Of a stretch of DNA of 64,000 bases, positions 60,168 through 64,000 are shown piece after piece (positions within the stretch are counted from its first letter, which is position 1; each line of letters begins with the position of its first letter). Position numbers and translations under genes: made by a program. A model generated the notes under the pieces. That model was not told the DNA's origin. It made no database searches and was given only the letters and a program-made list of their open reading frames with translations. The stretch is from Streptomyces lasiicapitis. Lineage in GTDB: Bacteria > Actinomycetota > Actinomycetes > Streptomycetales > Streptomycetaceae. The stretch spans positions 612,235 through 676,234 of the forward strand of contig NZ_BMNG01000001.1 of NCBI RefSeq assembly GCF_014646335.1, in the 5' to 3' direction.

Positions 60168-61655
60168 GAAATCGGCGCAAACCACCTGTCGACCGACGTT
60201 CTCGTCGTGGGCGCCGGGCCCACCGGCCTCACCCTCGCCTGCGATCTGGAGCGTCGGGGCGTGCGCGCCCTCGTCGTCGAGCGGGCGGCGGGGCTCTTTC
60301 CCGGCTCGCGGGGCAAGGGCATCCAGCCGCGCACCCTGGAGATCTTCGACGACCTCGGGGTGATCGGGGCCGTCCTGGAGTCGGGCGGCCCGGCGCCGGT
60401 CGGCATGGTGTGGCGGGGCGGCGTACGGCAGGGCGAGTACCGCATGTTCGACGAGCCGGAGCCCTCGGACTCGGCGCCGTTCGCGGGGCCGCTGCTGCTG
60501 CCGCAGTGGCGTACGCAGGAGATTCTGTACGCGCGCCTGACGGAGCTCGGCGGTTCGGTGGCCTTCGGCGCCGAGGTGACCGGGCTCGACCAGGACGCGG
60601 ACGGGGTCACGGCGCGCCTGGCGGGCGGCGGCACGGTCCGCGCCGCGTACGCCGTCGCCGCCGACGGGGGCCGCTCCGCGGTGCGGCGGGCGCTCGGCAT
60701 CGGCATGACCGGGGAGACAGTGGACCCGCAGCCGATGCTCGTCGCCGACATCCGGATCGCCGAGGGGGCGCTCGACCGGGACAACTGGCACGTGTTCCCG
60801 CCGGACGACGCCGAGGCCGACGTGACCGGGGGCGCGGCGGGCGCGGGCGGGTTCGCGGCGATCTGCCCGCTGCCGGGCACGCCGGACTTCCAGGTCGTCG
60901 CCCGCTTCACGGACGGCGGCGAGCCCGACCTGTCCCCCGACGGCGTGCGCAAGGCGGTCGCGGCCCGCACCCATCTGCCCGCCGACGCGGTCACCGAGGT
61001 GCGCTGGGCCTCCGACTTCCGGCCGCGCGCCGCGCTCGCGGACGCCTTCCGGGCGGGCCGGGTGTTCCTCGCGGGCGACGCGGCGCACGTGCACTCCCCC
61101 GCGGGCGGCCAGGGCCTCAACACCAGCGTGCAGGACGCCTACAACCTCGGCTGGAAGCTCGGCGCGGCGCTGCGGCACGGCGCGGACCCGGCGCTGCTCG
61201 ACACGTACGAGGAGGAGCGGCGGCCGAACGCGGCGCGGATGCTGGAACTCTCCACACGCATCCACCAGGGCGCCGCGAGGCGCGGCGCGGCCACCCGCCA
61301 ACTCGGCCTGGGCTACCGGGACTCCTCCCTCTCCCTCCATACGTCGACGGGCGCCTCAGACATCACGCCGCGAGCGGGCGACCGCGCCCCGGACGCCCCC
61401 CTGGGCGCCGGGCGCCTCTTCGACGCCTTCCGCGGCCCGCACTTCACGCTGCTCGCGGTGGCCACGGACACCGAACTCCCGCTACTGAACGGCGACTTGA
61501 CGCACGTACACCGCATGGATCAGTGCGCCCTCTACGCGCCGGGGCTGTATCTGATCCGGCCGGACGGATACATCGCCTGGACGGGACGGGACGAAGAAGG
61601 CCTCAGGAAGTATTTGACCTCAACCAAGCTTGAGGTCCTACGTTCGTACACATGA
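60147..61655 (+). CDS. FAD-dependent aromatic monooxygenase
   Basis: A 502-aa class A flavoprotein hydroxylase (PHBH fold; polyketide hydroxylase/tetracycline or rifampicin-inactivating type). FAD motifs: DVLVVGAGPTGLTLACDLERRG, the DG motif AVAADGGRSAVRRALGI and GRVFLAGDAAHVHSPAGGQG followed by LNTSVQDAYNLGWKL. A thioredoxin-like C-terminus follows. The TetR_C neighbour suggests aromatic polyketide-like substrates. ATG 60147 probably begins a leaderless mRNA. The stop overlaps the MarR start (ATGA). Confidence 0.9.
   Translation: MALNSVKEIGANHLSTDVLVVGAGPTGLTLACDLERRGVRALVVERAAGLFPGSRGKGIQPRTLEIFDDLGVIGAVLESGGPAPVGMVWRGGVRQGEYRMFDEPEPSDSAPFAGPLLLPQWRTQEILYARLTELGGSVAFGAEVTGLDQDADGVTARLAGGGTVRAAYAVAADGGRSAVRRALGIGMTGETVDPQPMLVADIRIAEGALDRDNWHVFPPDDAEADVTGGAAGAGGFAAICPLPGTPDFQVVARFTDGGEPDLSPDGVRKAVAARTHLPADAVTEVRWASDFRPRAALADAFRAGRVFLAGDAAHVHSPAGGQGLNTSVQDAYNLGWKLGAALRHGADPALLDTYEEERRPNAARMLELSTRIHQGAARRGAATRQLGLGYRDSSLSLHTSTGASDITPRAGDRAPDAPLGAGRLFDAFRGPHFTLLAVATDTELPLLNGDLTHVHRMDQCALYAPGLYLIRPDGYIAWTGRDEEGLRKYLTSTKLEVLRSYT
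61616..61637. promoter_or_regulatory. MarR operator overlapping an internal promoter
   Basis: Perfect palindrome GACCTCAA-N6-TTGAGGTC in the last codons of the monooxygenase gene. It overlaps a TTGACC -35 at 61614-61619, with the MarR ATG following at 61652; autoregulation is likely. Confidence 0.65.
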
Positions 61656-62155
61656 CGAACACGAACGAGAACACGAACGCCAGGACCGCCCCCTTCACCC
61701 CCTCCCACAGCGACGCCGAGCTGATCAACCAGCCGATCGGTTACTGGAGTTCGGCGGCCGGCAAGGCCGTCGTCCACCACATCCGCACGATGCTCGCCGA
61801 GAACGGGCTCACCCAGCCCCAGTGGTGGATCCTGAACCAGGTCATCGGCCACGAGGCGGGCCGCGACCGCAAGGAGGTCGTCGAAGTCCTGCGCGGCTAC
61901 CTGGAGTTCGGCGAGGGCCCGCTGCTCCACGACATGGACTCCCTGATCGGCCGCGGCCTTCTCACCCAGGAGCGGGACGGCGCCACGCTGCACATCACCC
62001 AGGAGGGCGAGGAGCTCCAGCAGCGGGTGGCGGCGTTGCAGCAGCGCACCCGCGGGGAGATCCACGACGGCATCGACGACGCCGAATACGTACGGGCCCT
62101 GAAGGTGCTCCAGCGCATGATCTACAACGTGGACGGCCAGGCCTGGCACCACTGA
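61652..62155 (+). CDS. MarR-family regulator
   Basis: A 167-aa winged-helix protein: IGYWSSAAGKAVVHHIRTMLAENGLTQPQWWILNQVIG, helix-turn-helix with LEFGEGPLLHDMDSLIGRGLLTQERDGATLHITQEGEELQQRV, and a C-terminal dimerisation helix. Typical MarR autoregulators bind a palindrome at their own promoter; such a palindrome is present at 61616-61637. It is also coupled to the monooxygenase by an ATGA overlap. Confidence 0.88.
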   Translation: MTNTNENTNARTAPFTPSHSDAELINQPIGYWSSAAGKAVVHHIRTMLAENGLTQPQWWILNQVIGHEAGRDRKEVVEVLRGYLEFGEGPLLHDMDSLIGRGLLTQERDGATLHITQEGEELQQRVAALQQRTRGEIHDGIDDAEYVRALKVLQRMIYNVDGQAWHH

Positions 62156-62252
62156 GGGGCCGGGCCCGCGGCGCCCAGGCAGGCTTCACAACTATTCGCT
62201 CATGGGAAAGACTTCGGGGAGTGATGTCCGGTGGAGTGACGTGGGGGATGCG

Positions 62253-63200
62253 ATGAGCAGGGGCGCGATAGCCAGGGGGCGCGCGGCGGCGGGTGCCGTC
62301 GTGGCCCTGACCCTGGCGTGCGGGTGCACTGCGCAGGCCGTCGGGGCGGGCGGGAAGGGCGAGAAGTCGCCATCCACCCGCACCTCTTCGGACAGATCCG
62401 TCAAGGACAGATACGTCAAGTCGGCGCCCACGCCCCGGAGTTCACCGACTCCCGAGCTGCCGAAGATGAAGTCGCCGGTGTCCCGGGCGGAGTTGCCCCC
62501 GTCGAAGGTGCCGAGCGCGCCGCCGCCCCGGCCGCGGGTCAGCACACCTCCGCCCCCTCCCGAGCCCGGACCGACGCTGCTCGCCCGCGGCAAGGAGGGC
62601 AAGAAGGTGCGCGAGCTGCAGGCGCGGCTGCGGCAGATCGGCTGGTTCGGGCAGAACCCGACGGGGACGTACGGACCGGTCACGGCGACCGCGGTGGAGG
62701 GCTTCCAGGCCAAGCGCGGGCTGCTCCGCACCGGCGCGACCGACACCCGCACCTGGCTCCGGCTGGTCGCGATGACGCGCGAGCCGACGCGGCACGAGCT
62801 GTACCCCGACGGCGGCATGCCGCCCGCGAAGCCGGACCGGCGCTGTCTGACCGGACGGGTCATGTGCATCAGCAAGGACTCCCGCACGCTGACCTGGATG
62901 ATCGACGGCAAGGCCGTGACGACGGTCGACGTGCGCTTCGGCTCGGAGTACACGCCGACGCGCGAGGGCGAGTTCCGGGTGTTCTGGAAGAACCGCGACC
63001 ACGTGTCGACGCTGTACGACACCCCGATGCCGTACGCCATGTTCTTCAGCGGCGGCCAGGCCGTGCACTACTCGTCGGACTTCGCGGCGAGGGGCTACAA
63101 CGGCGCCTCGCACGGCTGCGTGAACGTACGCGACAAGAGGGGCATCGCGAAGCTGTTCAAGCAGGTCAGGACAGGCGACAAGGTCGTCATCTACAAGTGA
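62253..63200 (+). CDS. L,D-transpeptidase with peptidoglycan-binding domain
   Basis: A 315-aa exported protein. I use ATG 62253 (MSRGAIARG, SD GGGGGA); ATG 62202 is an alternative. After a signal (GAVVALTLACGC, possibly a lipobox) and a Ser/Pro-rich linker comes a PG_binding_1 domain (LLARGKEGKKVRELQARLRQIGWFGQNPTGTYGPVTATAVEGFQAKRG) and a YkuD catalytic domain with SHGCVNV (nucleophile Cys) and HYSSDF. It would make 3-3 crosslinks in peptidoglycan or attach polymers. Confidence 0.9.
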   Translation: MSRGAIARGRAAAGAVVALTLACGCTAQAVGAGGKGEKSPSTRTSSDRSVKDRYVKSAPTPRSSPTPELPKMKSPVSRAELPPSKVPSAPPPRPRVSTPPPPPEPGPTLLARGKEGKKVRELQARLRQIGWFGQNPTGTYGPVTATAVEGFQAKRGLLRTGATDTRTWLRLVAMTREPTRHELYPDGGMPPAKPDRRCLTGRVMCISKDSRTLTWMIDGKAVTTVDVRFGSEYTPTREGEFRVFWKNRDHVSTLYDTPMPYAMFFSGGQAVHYSSDFAARGYNGASHGCVNVRDKRGIAKLFKQVRTGDKVVIYK

Positions 63201-63227
63201 GTGTCCCGCTTGGGGTCAAAGATTGGG

Positions 63228-63266
63228 GCGCGGGCGGAATCGGGGGAACGTATCCCGCCCGCGCCA
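63228..63266 (+). terminator. Terminator after L,D-transpeptidase gene
   Basis: 11-bp stem GGCGCGGGCGG/CCGCCCGCGCC with a 17-nt loop. Confidence 0.7.
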
Positions 63267-63441
63267 GTGGCACGGAGCCGTAGGTACGGGGGGAACCCCG
63301 GCTCGTGCGCAGCCGATGACCAGTCGGCTCACTTCTTACTGCGTCACTGATTCGGAAAACGTCACACCCTGGCGGTGCGGCCTGGGTCACAGTCCCGTGA
63401 CCGGTGAAGCACAGTCCCGCGGCCGGTGAAACGGTTCGCCG

Positions 63442-64000
63442 TCAGCGGGCGGGCAGGATGCTGTACGAGGACGACGGCTCCGGGAGCGGGGCGGGCAGCT
63501 TGATGGGCGGGACGCCGCCGGAGCCGCCGCCGTTCTGGCCGTCGCCGGGGCTGTGCTCCCCGCCCCCGTCGTGGTCGTCGTCCCCGCCGCCGTGGCCGTC
63601 GTCGTCCTTGCCGCCGCCCTTGCCGTCGAGGACGCGGTCGCAGAACTTCTGGGCGCGCTCGGCGCCCTTGGCGAACTCCTCCAGGCGGCGGCGCTTGTCG
63701 CCCTGGAGCTCACCGCTGCGGTAGGCCTGGCAGTTGGCGACCATGCGCTTGTACCACTTGCGCCTGGCGTCGCCCCGGTTGTGGCCCTCGTCCGTGCCGG
63801 GTCCTGTGCCCGGTTCGGTGCCCGGCTTGTCGGCGGGGTCCTCGCCGCCGCTGCCGCCGGTGTCGCCGGGGGTCTCGGTGTCCTTCGGCGGGGCGCTGGT
63901 CCCGGGGTCCTCGGTGGTGTCGTCCTCGAGGACTGAGCTCTCGTCGTCGGGCAGCTCGTCCGGCGGCTCTGCCGCGTCGTCCGAGGGCGTGCTGAGCGGC
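63442..64000 (-). CDS. Asp/Gly-rich protein, 5' end outside window (partial)
   Basis: The frame is open from 63442 to the right edge, so the start lies beyond position 64000. The visible 186 residues are Asp/Glu/Thr/Pro-rich at the N-terminal side, then RRKWYKRMVANCQAYRSGEL then QGDKRRRLEEFAKGAERAQKFCDRVL, then a GGGKDDDGHGGGDDDHDGGG stretch and PPIKLPAPLPEPSSSYSILPAR. One Cys pair could bond. It is probably a secreted or membrane-anchored linker protein of unknown function. Confidence 0.6.
   Translation of the reverse strand, partial: PLSTPSDDAAEPPDELPDDESSVLEDDTTEDPGTSAPPKDTETPGDTGGSGGEDPADKPGTEPGTGPGTDEGHNRGDARRKWYKRMVANCQAYRSGELQGDKRRRLEEFAKGAERAQKFCDRVLDGKGGGKDDDGHGGGDDDHDGGGEHSPGDGQNGGGSGGVPPIKLPAPLPEPSSSYSILPAR

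Overview
The window is high-GC actinobacterial chromosome with strong third-position GC, many GTG starts, frequent ATGA/GTGA start-stop overlaps, leaderless-looking promoters and the common streptomycete extragenic repeat. The first two genes match AfsQ1/AfsQ2 of Streptomyces coelicolor closely. From memory, the backbone order (afsQ1-afsQ2-lipoprotein, add, deoA-cdd-BmpA uptake system, sialic-acid-type wall polymer genes) also follows the SCO49xx to SCO48xx region. I take it to be a Streptomyces chromosome core carrying two accessory insertions. No rRNA, tRNA or CRISPR array was found.

Layout. (1) 0.3-4.1 kb: afsQ1, afsQ2 and a lipoprotein gene in one overlapping unit, then VanZ-like and PspC-like genes. 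(2) 4.2-6.9 kb: a small secreted protein, adenosine deaminase (add) and a divergent alpha/beta-hydrolase. (3) 7.1-11.8 kb: a lasso-peptide locus with a 45-aa precursor, asparagine-synthetase-like cyclase, split B1 (recognition element) and B2 (protease) proteins, and an ABC transporter that carries an apparent frameshift. (4) 12.1-17.7 kb: STAS protein, ECF sigma factor, MFS/LysR pair, and HxlR with an NAD(P)-binding protein and a deazaflavin-type reductase. (5) 17.7-28.8 kb: nucleoside salvage (deoA, cdd, two permeases, ATPase, two BmpA-type lipoproteins), an M20 amidohydrolase and a lipoprotein. One palindrome (CTACGCGCGTAG and near copies) lies upstream of add, deoA and both BmpA genes, suggesting a single nucleoside regulon. 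(6) 29.2-31.5 kb: a glycosyltransferase. (7) 31.5-50.1 kb: an accessory island with a DUF3558-like lipoprotein, an orphan deaminase toxin tip with a SUKH immunity gene, a Nudix/XRE pair, two small genes, a GntR gene joined to an integrase remnant, three copies of a 24-bp repeat, and a polymorphic-toxin operon (FG-GAP, LamG, 2313-aa RHS/HINT toxin, immunity gene). (8) 50.4-59.5 kb: wall-glycan genes, namely two polysialyltransferase-like enzymes, a NeuB-family synthase, a cytidylyltransferase-HAD phosphatase fusion, two further glycosyltransferases and a methyltransferase. I infer a Kdn/teichulosonic-type polymer. (9) 59.4-63.2 kb: TetR/FAD monooxygenase/MarR module with clear operators and an L,D-transpeptidase. 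The right edge cuts an Asp-rich protein gene.

How the parts fit: the nucleoside genes form a capture-and-catabolism circuit. The wall genes make a nonulosonate, activate it with CMP, polymerise it and modify it. The toxin island sits between glycosyltransferase genes that probably once belonged to one wall-polymer locus. The best candidates for undescribed biology are the lasso peptide, the unclassified RHS toxin tip with its neighbour immunity gene, the nucleoside operator, and the repeat-flanked orphan toxin/immunity cassette.
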